Source: Hominenteromicrobium mulieris
GTDB lineage: Bacteria > Bacillota > Clostridia > Oscillospirales > Acutalibacteraceae
Length of the DNA stretch: 64,000 nucleotides
Strand: one strand, 5' to 3'
Assembly (NCBI RefSeq): GCF_020687165.1
Contig: NZ_JAJEQC010000001.1
Position 1 is the first letter of the stretch, and each line of letters begins with the position of its first letter. Of the stretch, positions 24,910 to 34,032 are shown piece after piece. Below the pieces are notes generated by a model, which did not search any database, was not told where the DNA came from, and was given only the letters and a program-made list of their open reading frames with translations. The position numbers were made by a program, and so were the translations under genes.

Positions 24910-25650
24910 ATGATCCGTACCATCGTTCACTTTGATGAAGAAAAATGCAACGGCTGCGGCCTGTGCGCGAATGCCTGTCAGGAGGGCGCCATCGGCATTG
25001 TAAACGGTAAGGCGAAGCTGCTGCGCGACGATTACTGCGACGGTCTCGGCAACTGCCTGCCTGCATGTCCCACGAACGCAATCTCTTTTGTGGAGCGCGA
25101 AGCGGCGGCGTTTGACGAGGAAGCCGTGAAAATGGCTATGGCAGAGAAAGCCGCGAAGAAAGAGGCAGAGGAAATGGCAGAAAAGCTCGGCACGCCGAAG
25201 TTCACCGGCTGCCCGGGCAGCATGGCACGCGCTATTGAGAGAAAGCCCGTAAATACGGATAACAGTGCGGTCAGCGGCAAGATTGAATCCGAGCTGCGCC
25301 AGTGGCCGGTGCAGATTAAATTAGCGCCGATCCGCGCCCCGTATTTTGACGGCGCGAACCTGCTGATTGCGGCGGATTGCACAGCGTATGCGTATGGTGA
25401 TTTTCACCGCGATTTTGTGCACAACCGAAAAGTGCTCATCGGCTGCCCGAAGCTCGATGAGGGCGATTACACCGAAAAGCTGACGGAGATCATCCGTCAG
25501 AACGACATCAAGAGCTTGACAATCGTGCGCATGCAGGTGCCGTGCTGCGGCGGCCTTGAGCGCGCGGCAGTGAATGCACTGAAGGCGAGCGGCAAGTTTA
25601 TCCCGTGGCAGGTGAAGGTCATCGCGACCGACGGCAGTCTCGTAGAATGA
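24910..25650 (+). CDS. Dicluster ferredoxin-type iron-sulfur protein
   Basis: 246 residues. Two N-terminal 4Fe-4S motifs, CNGCGLCANAC (about residues 14-24) and CDGLGNCLPACP (about 43-54), are followed by an Ala/Glu-rich helix and a C-terminal domain with further cysteines (ADCTAYAYGDF, GCPKLDEGDY, VPCCGGLE). The family is often found beside hybrid-cluster protein genes and Crp-type regulators in Clostridia; hcp itself is not here. It probably transfers electrons or senses redox state. ATG 24910 follows GGAAGGA. It heads an operon with the overlapping gene at 25647. Confidence 0.85.
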   Translation: MIRTIVHFDEEKCNGCGLCANACQEGAIGIVNGKAKLLRDDYCDGLGNCLPACPTNAISFVEREAAAFDEEAVKMAMAEKAAKKEAEEMAEKLGTPKFTGCPGSMARAIERKPVNTDNSAVSGKIESELRQWPVQIKLAPIRAPYFDGANLLIAADCTAYAYGDFHRDFVHNRKVLIGCPKLDEGDYTEKLTEIIRQNDIKSLTIVRMQVPCCGGLERAAVNALKASGKFIPWQVKVIATDGSLVE

Positions 25651-26105
25651 GGACGGGAAATCAAACGTGGGATGCGCTGCTGGGGGCGCTTGTGGGCGTT
25701 GTCCGCGCGGAGCAGAAAAACGCGAAGACCGTGGAAACGGACAGAGTGCTTTTTGAGGGCTTTGCCGCGCTTGCGGAGGATGATGAAACGGCGTTGCAGA
25801 ACATGTTGGCGTGCGCCCACGCGGAGAAAAACCGCATTGCGCCGGACTGTGCGTATTGCGCCATGCCGTGCGGCAGCACGAGCGATTTAGATTTCGGCAC
25901 TGTGCGCAACGCGCGGGAGGCTGTGCGGAAGCAGAAATTTGCCATCACCGAACGGTTGATCGAAATCGCGCCGGGGATGCTTTGCAAGCTCGAAAGCGGT
26001 GAGTTGGGCGAAGACGAGCTTTTTGTGTTTCACAAAGCCGTGTTTGCGCTCGGCGAAGATTGGAGCCCGGAGGAGCTTGAAGAGATGCTTGAAACTCTAA
26101 ACTGA
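25647..26105 (+). CDS. Conserved hypothetical protein with CxxCxxPCG motif
   Basis: 152 residues, mostly helical. The segment DCAYCAMPCG (near residue 70) is a compact cysteine motif that could bind metal or an iron-sulfur cluster. ATG 25647 overlaps the preceding stop codon (ATGA), so it is translated together with the ferredoxin-type gene and shares the Crp/Fnr-type promoter. That suggests a role in the same redox function. I do not recognise a named family. Confidence 0.7.
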   Translation: MRTGNQTWDALLGALVGVVRAEQKNAKTVETDRVLFEGFAALAEDDETALQNMLACAHAEKNRIAPDCAYCAMPCGSTSDLDFGTVRNAREAVRKQKFAITERLIEIAPGMLCKLESGELGEDELFVFHKAVFALGEDWSPEELEEMLETLN

Positions 26106-26117
26106 ACCGTTTTGTTG

Positions 26118-26154
26118 CAAGGAGGAAGCTGCGGCTTTCCTCCTTGACTTTTTT
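26118..26154 (+). terminator. Terminator of the ferredoxin operon
   Basis: CAAGGAGGAAGC pairs with GCTTTCCTCCTTG (one bulge), then ACTTTTTT. Its 3' arm runs directly into the next promoter. Confidence 0.8.
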
Positions 26155-26172
26155 AACTTGATATTGTATGAT
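26144..26172 (+). promoter_or_regulatory. Promoter of the patatin gene
   Basis: TTGACT (26144-26149), 17-nt spacer, TATGAT (26167-26172). The ATG at 26168 lies inside the -10 box and cannot be the start, which favours the GTG at 26195. Confidence 0.75.
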
Positions 26173-26194
26173 GAGCACAAAGAGGGTGAGATTT

Positions 26195-27103
26195 GTGACC
26201 GATTATACATTGCAGCCGATTCCCGGCAAGACGCTTTCGCGCCGACTGCCCGAGGGTACAGCGCTCGTTTTAGAGGGCGGCGGCCTGCGCGGCTATTACA
26301 GTTGCGGCGTGATGGAAGTGTTCATGGAAAAAGATCTGCTGTTTCCGTATATTATCGGCGTTTCGGCGGGCGCAGCGAACGCGCTTTCGTACATATCGGG
26401 CCAACCGGGGCGCAGCCGAGAGATCATTGAACACTATGTCGGGAACCCCGACTATGTGAGCACGCGAAATCTTTTGACAAAGCACACGATGTTCGACTTT
26501 GATTATATTTTCGGCACGGTGCCGGAAAAGCACATTTTTTTCGACTGGGACAAGTTTCATGAGCAGGATACGCGCTTTTTGACCGGCGCGATGAACTGTG
26601 CGGACGGCAAGACCGTTTGGTTTGAAAAGGACACGCTCAAAGCGCCGTTTATGGCTTCGCGTGCATCGTGCTCCGTGCCGCTCATCACGAAAATTCAGCA
26701 TTATATGGGCTATGACCTCTTGGACGGCGGCATCAGCGACCCGATTCCAATCGAAAAGTCGCTTGCAGACGGCAACACGTTCCATGTGATCGTTTTGACG
26801 CGCAACAAGGGCTACCAAAAGGAACCGTTTGGGCACACGGCGTTTTTGAAAGCGGCGTTTCGCAAGTACCCTGCTGTGGCAGAAGCGATGCGCACGCGGC
26901 ATGAGATTTATAACCGCCAGTTGGCGTTGTGTGAAAAGCTTGAAAAAGCGGGCAGGGCGGTCATCATTCGTCCGTTAAAGCCGCTCAACGTCAGCCGCAC
27001 AAAGGCGGAGGTTCCCGCGCTGCTCGCCTTACATGACGAGGGACTTTATGAGGGGCGCGCGGCACTCGGTTCAATTGAAGAAATGCTTAGTATTAAACTC
27101 TAA
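26195..27103 (+). CDS. Patatin-like phospholipase family protein
   Basis: 302 residues starting at GTG 26195, eight bases after AGAGGG. Oxyanion loop LVLEGGGLRGYYSCGV, nucleophile elbow GVSAG (catalytic Ser) and the DGG of LLDGGISDPIP (catalytic Asp) make a complete Ser-Asp dyad, as in bacterial YjjU/RssA-type proteins. Probably a cytoplasmic lipid acyl hydrolase; substrate unknown. The DUF2961 gene follows 22 nt downstream without a terminator, so both are likely cotranscribed. Confidence 0.9.
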   Translation: MTDYTLQPIPGKTLSRRLPEGTALVLEGGGLRGYYSCGVMEVFMEKDLLFPYIIGVSAGAANALSYISGQPGRSREIIEHYVGNPDYVSTRNLLTKHTMFDFDYIFGTVPEKHIFFDWDKFHEQDTRFLTGAMNCADGKTVWFEKDTLKAPFMASRASCSVPLITKIQHYMGYDLLDGGISDPIPIEKSLADGNTFHVIVLTRNKGYQKEPFGHTAFLKAAFRKYPAVAEAMRTRHEIYNRQLALCEKLEKAGRAVIIRPLKPLNVSRTKAEVPALLALHDEGLYEGRAALGSIEEMLSIKL

Positions 27104-27125
27104 CAAAAATAAAGGAGGCATTTTC

Positions 27126-28151
27126 ATGACACTTTTTAAAATGGAAAACCGCAGAAACTTTGGGTTTTCCGCAGAAAATCCAACAGGCACAAAAGGCGGC
27201 GGCACACGCGCCAAGGACTGTGAAAAGCTGAGTCCATGCATTCAAATTCAGCCCGGCGAGACCGTTACGCTGTGTGACACGGACGGCCCGGGCATGGTGA
27301 CGCACATGTGGTTCACGGGTTACGTGGGACACTCGTTTATTCTGCGAATCTACTGGGAAAACAATGAACAGCCGTCCGTGGAAGCACCGTTTTCGGCATT
27401 TTTCGGTTGCGCGTATGACGAGAATTTTTCTGACCGCGACGGCAATTACCCGGTTTTGAACTCAGCTGCGATGCTCGTCGCGCCGGGGCGCGGGTTCAAC
27501 AGCTACTTTGAAATGCCGTTCAGAAAACACTGCCGTATTACAATGGAAAATCGCGGTGAAAAGCCAGAGACGCTTTTCTATATGATTTCCGGATGGTATG
27601 GAGAGATTCCCGAAAACAGCGGTTATTTTCACGCGACATATCGGCAGGAGCACCCTGTGCAGAAGGGACGCTCGTATGTGATCTTGGACGGCGTGCACGG
27701 CAAGGGCTGCTTTGCGGGCGTGACGCTGGCTTCCGGCATGAACGGGCACAACACCTGCTGGGTGGAGGGTGAAGCCAAAATGTACATTGACGGCGACGCA
27801 TATCCCACGATGAACTACACGGGCACGGAGGATTACTTCGGCGGCTCGTATGGCTTTGGCAATGACATTTACCTCAACCGCTACCAGACGTTCAGCGGGC
27901 TTTATACGGGCTTGTATGCGATTTTGGGCGACACGAAGGAAATGTATAACCATCAAAAGCGCTTTATGCTGTACCGCTGGCACGTGAAAGACCCGGTTTA
28001 TTTCGATGAGGACTTTAAAATGACGATTGATAACCTCGGCTGGACGGGCCCGCGCTACGACGACTACACGTCTGTGGCATATTGGTACCAGACGGAGCCG
28101 AAGCCGGTGCCGTTTACGCTGCCGGAAGACAAAGAGCTTATCATGGAATAA
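27126..28151 (+). CDS. DUF2961/GH172-family glycoside hydrolase
   Basis: 341 residues. The beta-jelly-roll family now called GH172 includes difructose dianhydride synthase and alpha-D-fructofuranosidase/arabinofuranosidase activities. The landmarks GPGMVTHMWFTG, GRGFNSYFEMPFRK and GTEDYFGG (catalytic Glu) are visible. No signal peptide. ATG 27126 follows AAAGGAGG by seven bases; the frame is open further upstream but overlaps the patatin gene. It fits the window's set of intracellular glycosidases (GH36, GH3, GH29). Confidence 0.85.
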   Translation: MTLFKMENRRNFGFSAENPTGTKGGGTRAKDCEKLSPCIQIQPGETVTLCDTDGPGMVTHMWFTGYVGHSFILRIYWENNEQPSVEAPFSAFFGCAYDENFSDRDGNYPVLNSAAMLVAPGRGFNSYFEMPFRKHCRITMENRGEKPETLFYMISGWYGEIPENSGYFHATYRQEHPVQKGRSYVILDGVHGKGCFAGVTLASGMNGHNTCWVEGEAKMYIDGDAYPTMNYTGTEDYFGGSYGFGNDIYLNRYQTFSGLYTGLYAILGDTKEMYNHQKRFMLYRWHVKDPVYFDEDFKMTIDNLGWTGPRYDDYTSVAYWYQTEPKPVPFTLPEDKELIME

Positions 28152-28152
28152 A

Positions 28153-28200
28153 AAAACAGCTTCCGTTTTGGGATTTCTCCGAACGGAAGCTGTTTTGTTT
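28153..28200. terminator. Bidirectional terminator between GH172 and recG
   Basis: A 15-bp stem (28153-28167 with 28182-28196) with A-rich and T-rich ends lies between convergent genes. Confidence 0.85.
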
Positions 28201-28203
28201 TTA

Positions 28204-30243
28204 TTATAGGGTTACTGTGCCGTTATTTGATGCAAAGAGCCGGCGCATTTCGGCGCGCAGGCCGCGCAGGGCGGGGGAGCTGAGCTCCGGGTCGCGCTCG
28301 GTCAGCTCTTTGGCGCACTGCTGCGCTTCCTGCAAAATCTGCATGTCGTTTAACATATCGGCAATTTTGAGCTTCGGCAGGCCGTGCTGGCGCTCGCCGA
28401 AGAAATCGCCCGGACCGCGCAGGCGCAGGTCTTCGTCCGCGACCTTGAAGCCGTCCGTGGTGCTGCAAAAGAGTCTTAAGCGCTGTAATGTTTCATCGTT
28501 TTGTGCTTCCGTCACCAGAATGCAGGTGGAGGCGTATTTGCCGCGGCCGACGCGCCCGCGCAGCTGGTGCAGCTGCGAAAGGCCGTAGCGCTCGGCGTTT
28601 TCAATCATCATGATGACGGCATTCGGCACGTCCACGCCGACCTCGACGACCGTGGTGGACAATAATAATTTCGTGCGGTTTTCTGCAAAATCGGTCATGA
28701 CGGCGTCCTTTTCCTTCGGCTTCATTTTGCCGTGCAGAATGCCGATGGGCATGTCACCGAAGTAATCGCGCACGATCTTTTCATACGCCGCGATGCTTGC
28801 CGCGTCGCTTTCGCCCTCTTCGATAAGCGGGCAGACGATGTACGCCTGTCGTCCCTCGTCGATGTGCTTTTTGATGTACCCGAACGCGCGGCGGCGCTTT
28901 GGCGGGTCGATGAGATACGTTTCGATGGGCTGACGACCCGGAGGAAGCTCATTTAGAACGGAAACGTCGAGGTCGCCATAAATCATCAGCGCCAAGGTGC
29001 GGGGGATTGGTGTGGCGCTCATGACAAGTGTGTGCGGGAAGTTGCCCTTTTTCGCGAGTGCGGTGCGCTGATTGACACCGAAGCGGTGCTGCTCGTCCGT
29101 GATGACGAGCGCGAGGGACGAGAACTCCACGCCGTCACTGATGAGTGCGTGCGTGCCGACGGCAAGCTGAATCTCGCCGGTCTTGAGTCCCTTAATGGCT
29201 TCGCGTTTTGCTTTGGCGCGCATGCTGCCCGTGATGAGCACCGTTTTGATGCCGCAGAGGGCGAGGAGATTGGAGAGGGACTCGTAATGCTGCGCCGCCA
29301 GAATTTCCGTAGGAGCCATGAGCGCCGCCTGAAATCCGTTTTGAATGACCGTGTGGCACAGCGCCGCCGCCACGGCTGTTTTACCGCTGCCGACATCGCC
29401 CTGAATGAGGCGGTTCATCGGGTGCGGACCCTGCATGTCGCGGATGCCGTCCTGCACGGCACGCTGCTGTGCGCCGGTCATCGTGAAGGGGAGCAGGGCG
29501 GCAAACTCTTTTGTATAATCCTTTTTGAGCGGATACGGATTTTCGCGCACACCTGCGCGGCGGATTTCCGCCATGCCGAGCTGCAAGACGAGCAGTTCCT
29601 CGAACACGAGTCGTCTGCGCGCCGTGGAAAGCGCTTCGGGCGAATTCGGAAAGTGGATCGTTTTGAGCGCGTATTCGAGGCGGCACAGCGCGTATTTCAG
29701 GCGAAGCGCATCGGGCAACGGGTCTTTGACGGTCTCAGGGAGCAGGCGCAGGGCTTCTTTTACCGCGTTTGCGATGATGCGAGAGGTGAGGCCGCTCGTC
29801 TGCGGGTAAACAGGCACCATGTCCTGCATGCGGCTTTCGGGAACGAACTCCGGGGAGGCCATTTCGCGGCGCATGAACGTGCCCGTCACCTTGCCGCGAA
29901 ACGCGTAGACCGCGCCCTCCGTGAGCAGACTTGTAATGTAGCGGTTATTGAAAAATGTCAGCTGCATGTCGTCTTCGCCGTCCGTGATGGTCGTCTTGTA
30001 AAGCGTCATGCCGCCGCGGATACGCTGCTCGACAGGACGGCGCAGCACTGTGCCTTTTACGATATTCACTTCGTTTAAGAGTGTATTGCGGATGGGTACC
30101 GCGTCGCGCCAATCCTCATAAGCGCGGGGATAGAGACGCAGCAGATCGCCCACCGTGGGCGCGCCGAGCTTGCGGAACAGCTCCGCACGCTTTGGGCCGA
30201 CTCCCTTTAAAGACGCAATGTCCGCTTCAAATAAAGACGCCAT
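28204..30243 (-). CDS. recG: ATP-dependent DNA helicase RecG
   Basis: 679 residues. RecG remodels stalled forks and Holliday junctions. N-terminal wedge/OB domain (about 60-150), then helicase motifs: Walker A GDVGSGKTAVA near 284, DEQH, SATPIPRTLA, and the C-terminal QLRGRVGRG and TEAQNDETLQRL typical of RecG. The ATG at 30243 follows GGAGG by four bases; an upstream in-frame ATG at 30279 is inside the terminator region. It is downstream of fakA, the same order as in Bacillus, but a terminator at 30263-30291 separates them. Confidence 0.96.
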   Translation of the reverse strand: MASLFEADIASLKGVGPKRAELFRKLGAPTVGDLLRLYPRAYEDWRDAVPIRNTLLNEVNIVKGTVLRRPVEQRIRGGMTLYKTTITDGEDDMQLTFFNNRYITSLLTEGAVYAFRGKVTGTFMRREMASPEFVPESRMQDMVPVYPQTSGLTSRIIANAVKEALRLLPETVKDPLPDALRLKYALCRLEYALKTIHFPNSPEALSTARRRLVFEELLVLQLGMAEIRRAGVRENPYPLKKDYTKEFAALLPFTMTGAQQRAVQDGIRDMQGPHPMNRLIQGDVGSGKTAVAAALCHTVIQNGFQAALMAPTEILAAQHYESLSNLLALCGIKTVLITGSMRAKAKREAIKGLKTGEIQLAVGTHALISDGVEFSSLALVITDEQHRFGVNQRTALAKKGNFPHTLVMSATPIPRTLALMIYGDLDVSVLNELPPGRQPIETYLIDPPKRRRAFGYIKKHIDEGRQAYIVCPLIEEGESDAASIAAYEKIVRDYFGDMPIGILHGKMKPKEKDAVMTDFAENRTKLLLSTTVVEVGVDVPNAVIMMIENAERYGLSQLHQLRGRVGRGKYASTCILVTEAQNDETLQRLRLFCSTTDGFKVADEDLRLRGPGDFFGERQHGLPKLKIADMLNDMQILQEAQQCAKELTERDPELSSPALRGLRAEMRRLFASNNGTVTL

Positions 30244-30262
30244 GAAACCTCCGACATAAAAC

Positions 30263-30291
30263 GAAAAAAGGCAGGGCATAAAGCCCCGCCC
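30263..30291 (-). terminator. Terminator between fakA and recG
   Basis: On the minus strand GGCGGGGC, TTTAT loop and GCCCTGCC (one G-U pair) are followed by TTTTTT. It ends the fakA transcript, so recG needs readthrough or its own promoter. Confidence 0.8.
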
Positions 30292-30306
30292 TAAGCTGCT
30301 TTGAAA

Positions 30307-32001
30307 TTATTCCACGGAAAGAATGAAGTAGTAGACCGGCTGGCCGCCGTTTACGAGGTTGATGTCCACACCGTCGCCTGCCTTGTTCTTGATGAGACGC
30401 AGTGCTTCGTTGGCTTCTTCCTCGGTGATGCCTTCGCCGTAAATGAGCGTGATAAACGAAGTGTGCTTATTCATCAGCGCCTTTGCGACCTTGTAGACGG
30501 AACGCACCGGCGTGTCGCCGACAAACTCGAGCTTGCCGTTCGTCATACCCATGGTGTCGCCCTCTTTGATTTTGAAGCCGCCGAATTCGGAATCACGTGC
30601 GGCGAACGTGACCGTACCGGTCGCGACGTTTTCCGCTGCGGAAAGCATGGCAGAAGCGTTTTCGTCTGCGGAAGCATCCGGGTCAAAGCTCAGAAGAGCG
30701 GAGAGACCCTGCGGAATGGTGCGGGTCGGTACGACGATAATCTTGCGGTCGGTGACGAGCGGCACGGCCTGTTCTGCCGCAAGGATGATGTTTTTGTTGT
30801 TCGGCAGTACGAAAACCGTCTTTGCCGGGGTGGCAAGAACGGCTTCGACAATGTCCTCCGTGCTGGGATTCATCGTCTGGCCGCCGCTGACAACCTGTGC
30901 ACAGCCGAGTTCTTCAAAGAGGGCACGCAGACCATCGCCTGCCGCTACGGAAACAAAACCGAGTTCCTCTTCGGGGGAAACGGGCTTTAAGGTCTCCTTT
31001 TCCTCTTTGCTGGACTGCGCCGCTTCGTAAGCCGCGCGGTTTGCGTTATTGAGTTCAGCAGCTTTTTTGTGCTGCTCTTTCATGTTTTCGATTTTTACGG
31101 TCAGCAGGGAACCGAATTCCAGCGCTTTTGTGAGCGCCGCACCCGGCTGTTCCGTGTGTACGTGCACCTTGATGATCTCCTCGTCATCGACCACAACAAC
31201 GCAGTCGCCGAGGGTTTCGAGGAACAGGCGCAGCTCGTTCGGCTCGGTGGTGACCTCCGGGTCGCGGCCGACGATGAACTCCGTGCAGTAGGTGAAGTTG
31301 ATCTCGCTGTCAAATTCCGCCGCAACGCTTGCAAAGAACTGGGCGGTCTCCTCGGCCTTTTCGGCTTCGGTCATGTCGGTTTTGACGATCTCACCGTACT
31401 TGAAGACCTGCATCATGCCATCGAAAATCATGCAGAGGCCCTGACCGCCGGCATCGACGACGCCTGCTTTTTTCAGAACGGGGAGAAGATCCGGTGTGGT
31501 GGCCAGTGCTTCCGCCGCGCCCATGCAGATGGCATCCCAAACATAAATGGGGTCGTTGTCGATCTCGGCTGCCGCAGCGCCTTTTTCCGCCGCCACGCGG
31601 GCAACGGTCAAAATGGTGCCTTCGGTCGGCTTCATAACGGCTTTATAAGCGGAATCCACGCCGATGGCGAGCGCCGCTGCGAGCTGTGTACCGTCTGCTT
31701 CTACGGTGTCCTCGAGACCCTTCGAGAAGCCGCGGAACAGAAGGGAAAGGATAACGCCGGAGTTGCCTCTTGCGCCGCGCAGCATGGCGGAAGCCGCCGT
31801 CTTTGCGACCTTAGCGGTTGTTTCGTTATCCGCAAGCGCCTGCATGGCGTCGCTGCCTGCACCGATCGTCATGGACATATTCGTGCCCGTGTCGCCGTCC
31901 GGAACGGGGAAGATGTTGAGGTCATCCACAAATTTCCGGTTTTTCAATATGCTGTTCGCGCCGGAGATGACTGCGTCGCGAAGCTGTTTACCTGTAATCA
32001 C
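30307..32001 (-). CDS. fakA: Fatty acid kinase subunit FakA (DAK2 domain, YloV)
   Basis: About 564 residues. FakA phosphorylates fatty acids bound to a FakB partner for phospholipid synthesis. DAK2-type kinase domain (FPVPDGDTGTNMSM and GARGNSGVILS bind ATP and Mg), a middle domain, and a C-terminal DegV-like half ending near YYFILSVE. I start at GTG 32001 (ITGKQLRDAVISGAN, as in homologues), ten bases after AGGA; the promoter at 32083-32111 leaves almost no leader for the longer frame from 32067. fakB and the usual upstream asp23-like gene are not adjacent. Confidence 0.9.
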   Translation of the reverse strand: MITGKQLRDAVISGANSILKNRKFVDDLNIFPVPDGDTGTNMSMTIGAGSDAMQALADNETTAKVAKTAASAMLRGARGNSGVILSLLFRGFSKGLEDTVEADGTQLAAALAIGVDSAYKAVMKPTEGTILTVARVAAEKGAAAAEIDNDPIYVWDAICMGAAEALATTPDLLPVLKKAGVVDAGGQGLCMIFDGMMQVFKYGEIVKTDMTEAEKAEETAQFFASVAAEFDSEINFTYCTEFIVGRDPEVTTEPNELRLFLETLGDCVVVVDDEEIIKVHVHTEQPGAALTKALEFGSLLTVKIENMKEQHKKAAELNNANRAAYEAAQSSKEEKETLKPVSPEEELGFVSVAAGDGLRALFEELGCAQVVSGGQTMNPSTEDIVEAVLATPAKTVFVLPNNKNIILAAEQAVPLVTDRKIIVVPTRTIPQGLSALLSFDPDASADENASAMLSAAENVATGTVTFAARDSEFGGFKIKEGDTMGMTNGKLEFVGDTPVRSVYKVAKALMNKHTSFITLIYGEGITEEEANEALRLIKNKAGDGVDINLVNGGQPVYYFILSVE

Positions 32002-32082
32002 TGCATACACATCCTGTCTAAAAACGTTCGAAAGGCGAAAAAACCGGCTCCCGATAGATATTTGCATGTATTTTCAAACTAC

Positions 32083-32111
32083 ACTATACCATAGTTTGCG
32101 TGAAAAAACAA
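32083..32111 (-). promoter_or_regulatory. Promoter of fakA
   Basis: Minus strand TTGTTT (about 32111-32106), 17-nt spacer, TATAGT (about 32088-32083). It supports the internal start of fakA and its independence from ymdB. Confidence 0.65.
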
Positions 32112-32136
32112 GGGTAATACCGCACAGAAATCACGT

Positions 32137-32910
32137 TTAGCGCAGGGAGAAACGCTCTGTGCTGCGGGTGAGGCCTGTTTTTTCATCGATATCGAACAAA
32201 ATGCAGTCGAGCTTGCACGGGCCGTCCGCAAAATCGAACCGCACGGGCATTTTGCTTATCTGCTTTTTGATGACGAGCTCCGCTCTGACGCCGAGTACGG
32301 ACTCGATGGGGCCGGTCATGCCGACGTCGGTGATGTATCCGGTGCCCTTCGGCAGAACGGTTTCATCGGCCGTCTGCACGTGTGTGTGCGTGCCGAACAC
32401 GGCGGAGACGCGGCCGTCTGCATAATAGCCGAACGCGCGCTTTTCGCCGGTGGCTTCCGCGTGAAAATCCACGATGCAGATTTTTGGAAGGTCGGGCGTT
32501 TTTAAAAGCGTATCGAGTGTGCGGAACGGGCAGGCGAGGTGCTCGTCAAGGTATACATTGCCCATTAAGTTGATGACGGCGATCTGCGTGCGGCCGAGAT
32601 CTAAGACGGTCATGCCTTTACCCGGGGCTTCCGGCGGGAAGTTTGCGGGGCGAATGACGCAGTCGCTTTCATCGATATAATCGTAAAATTCGCGGCGGCG
32701 ATAGGTGTGGTTTCCGGTGGTGATGATATCCACGCCGCTATCGAGCAGGTGGTTTGCGGAGGCAGGGGTGATGCCGTTGCCGCCCGAGGAGTTTTCGCCG
32801 TTTGCGATGACGACATCGATGCCCTTAGTGCGCTTGAAGGCGGGGAGAGTGCGGCGCAGAAAGTCGCACCCGTGGCTGCCCACCACGTCGCCGATACATA
32901 ATATCTGCAT
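32137..32910 (-). CDS. ymdB: YmdB-family metallophosphoesterase
   Basis: 257 residues. YmdB is a 2',3'-cyclic nucleotide phosphodiesterase that influences biofilm and motility decisions in Bacillus. The dimetal site is complete: IGDVVG at the N-terminus, NGENSSGGNG, TTGNHTY, VDFHAEATGEKRA and GTHTHVQTAD. RBS AAAGGA precedes the ATG. The minus-strand neighbour upstream is an ANT(6)-like gene 17 nt away, so they may form one transcript. In Bacillus ymdB lies by rny; here it does not. Confidence 0.95.
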   Translation of the reverse strand: MQILCIGDVVGSHGCDFLRRTLPAFKRTKGIDVVIANGENSSGGNGITPASANHLLDSGVDIITTGNHTYRRREFYDYIDESDCVIRPANFPPEAPGKGMTVLDLGRTQIAVINLMGNVYLDEHLACPFRTLDTLLKTPDLPKICIVDFHAEATGEKRAFGYYADGRVSAVFGTHTHVQTADETVLPKGTGYITDVGMTGPIESVLGVRAELVIKKQISKMPVRFDFADGPCKLDCILFDIDEKTGLTRSTERFSLR

Positions 32911-32927
32911 ATAGGGGGTCCTTTCTT

Positions 32928-33809
32928 TTAGTCAATATGAAAATCCAGCGCTTTGGCGTTTCTCGGCAAATCTTTTGTGTATTTTAAAAAGCTTGTGACG
33001 CGGCGGTCGTATTCGTCCGTGACCGTAAAGCCGAGCGCTTTTGCGGTGCGTTTGGTGAGCTCCGTGAAAAGCTCGCCTGCCTTAAACAGTGCGCGCCAAA
33101 TGTCTTCTTCGGTGCATGCGGCGAAGGTTTCAAGGTAGCCGTTCCAGATGTCTGCGGGGAGAAGGTCTTTTAAGGAGTCACCGCATTTGCCGGCGCTGTA
33201 ATCAAACCCATGCAGCGTTCCGGCGTACCATTTCATCATTTGCAGCAGCATTTTGCGAATACAACTTTCCATGTGCGTCTGCGCAAACAGGAGCTGGCCG
33301 CGCCACAGACCCTTGGAGACGTACGGCGAGACCCACCAGAACTCCGTGCGGCAGTCAAAAAACATACGCTCGGTCGGATTTTTGACGTAGTGCGTGCTCT
33401 CATTCGGCTCCGGCAGCTTCGGCAGGGCGTTGTCTTTATCTAATAATACAACGGAAAGGCGGTCGCCATAACAATATACTTCCCAGCGGTCGATGCTCGA
33501 TACGGTCAGGTCGATGCGGTTGCCGTCCGCAAACTGCATCAGATAGCACACGAACTCAGGAAAGTGCTCTTCAAAAAGCTCGTTTTCGTCGGTGCGCTCG
33601 CAGACGAGAATTTCGCCGAAGTCTTTATGATAGGCTTTTTCCTTGCACGGAGTAAGATCGCGCACGAGGTACACAATGTCAAAATCATTGAACGGGTCGG
33701 GCTTACGGTTCGGGTTCGCACGGGAACCGTTTAAGATGACGGCACGGATATTTTCATCGGCATTTGCATAGCCGAGGATGAGGTCATACATTTCTTTTTC
33801 GCTGCGCAT
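32928..33809 (-). CDS. Aminoglycoside 6-adenylyltransferase (ANT(6)-like)
   Basis: 293 residues of the streptomycin-adenylyltransferase family (AadE/ANT(6)). The nucleotidyltransferase signature is complete: ILNGSRANP followed by NDFDIVYLV (metal-binding Asp pair), with the conserved FWWVSPYVSKGLWRGQLLFAQ block. Length fits ANT(6)-Ia (about 300). Base composition matches its neighbours and no mobile element adjoins it, so it looks resident. Whether it gives streptomycin resistance or acts on another substrate cannot be told. RBS GGAGGAG precedes the ATG. Confidence 0.85.
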   Translation of the reverse strand: MRSEKEMYDLILGYANADENIRAVILNGSRANPNRKPDPFNDFDIVYLVRDLTPCKEKAYHKDFGEILVCERTDENELFEEHFPEFVCYLMQFADGNRIDLTVSSIDRWEVYCYGDRLSVVLLDKDNALPKLPEPNESTHYVKNPTERMFFDCRTEFWWVSPYVSKGLWRGQLLFAQTHMESCIRKMLLQMMKWYAGTLHGFDYSAGKCGDSLKDLLPADIWNGYLETFAACTEEDIWRALFKAGELFTELTKRTAKALGFTVTDEYDRRVTSFLKYTKDLPRNAKALDFHID

Positions 33810-33910
33810 AAAAACTCCTCCGTATTTTATAGGCTTATTTTACCGCAAAACGGGCTTTTTTTCAATGTTCTTTTTGATTTTGGCTTTGTAAAACCCGAAA
33901 TGTTAAGCAG

Positions 33911-33966
33911 TTTTACGTGGATTTTACACAAGACTTCTTTTTGAGTTTACAAAACGGCCCTATACT
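33911..33966 (+). promoter_or_regulatory. Pho-box-like repeats and promoter of the pst-pho operon
   Basis: TTTTAC occurs at 33911 and 33922 (11-bp period, as in PhoP boxes TTAACA-N5-TTAACA of Firmicutes) and TTTACA at 33946; TATACT (33961-33966) is the -10. There is no good -35, consistent with activation by the response regulator encoded downstream at 38419. Confidence 0.65.
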
Positions 33967-34032
33967 TTCGCTTGTAAACCAAAGGAAAAGATAAAAGGCG
34001 AGCAGAAAGCTCCCGAAAGGAAAGAGTAATTT

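Noticed and set aside
31069..32094. 341-codon plus-strand frame across fakA
   Set aside because: Shadow of fakA, running into the region of the fakA promoter; no start signals.
32928..33809. Acquired aminoglycoside-resistance island
   Set aside because: Composition matches the surroundings and there is no transposase, integrase or flanking repeat; it looks like a resident homologue.
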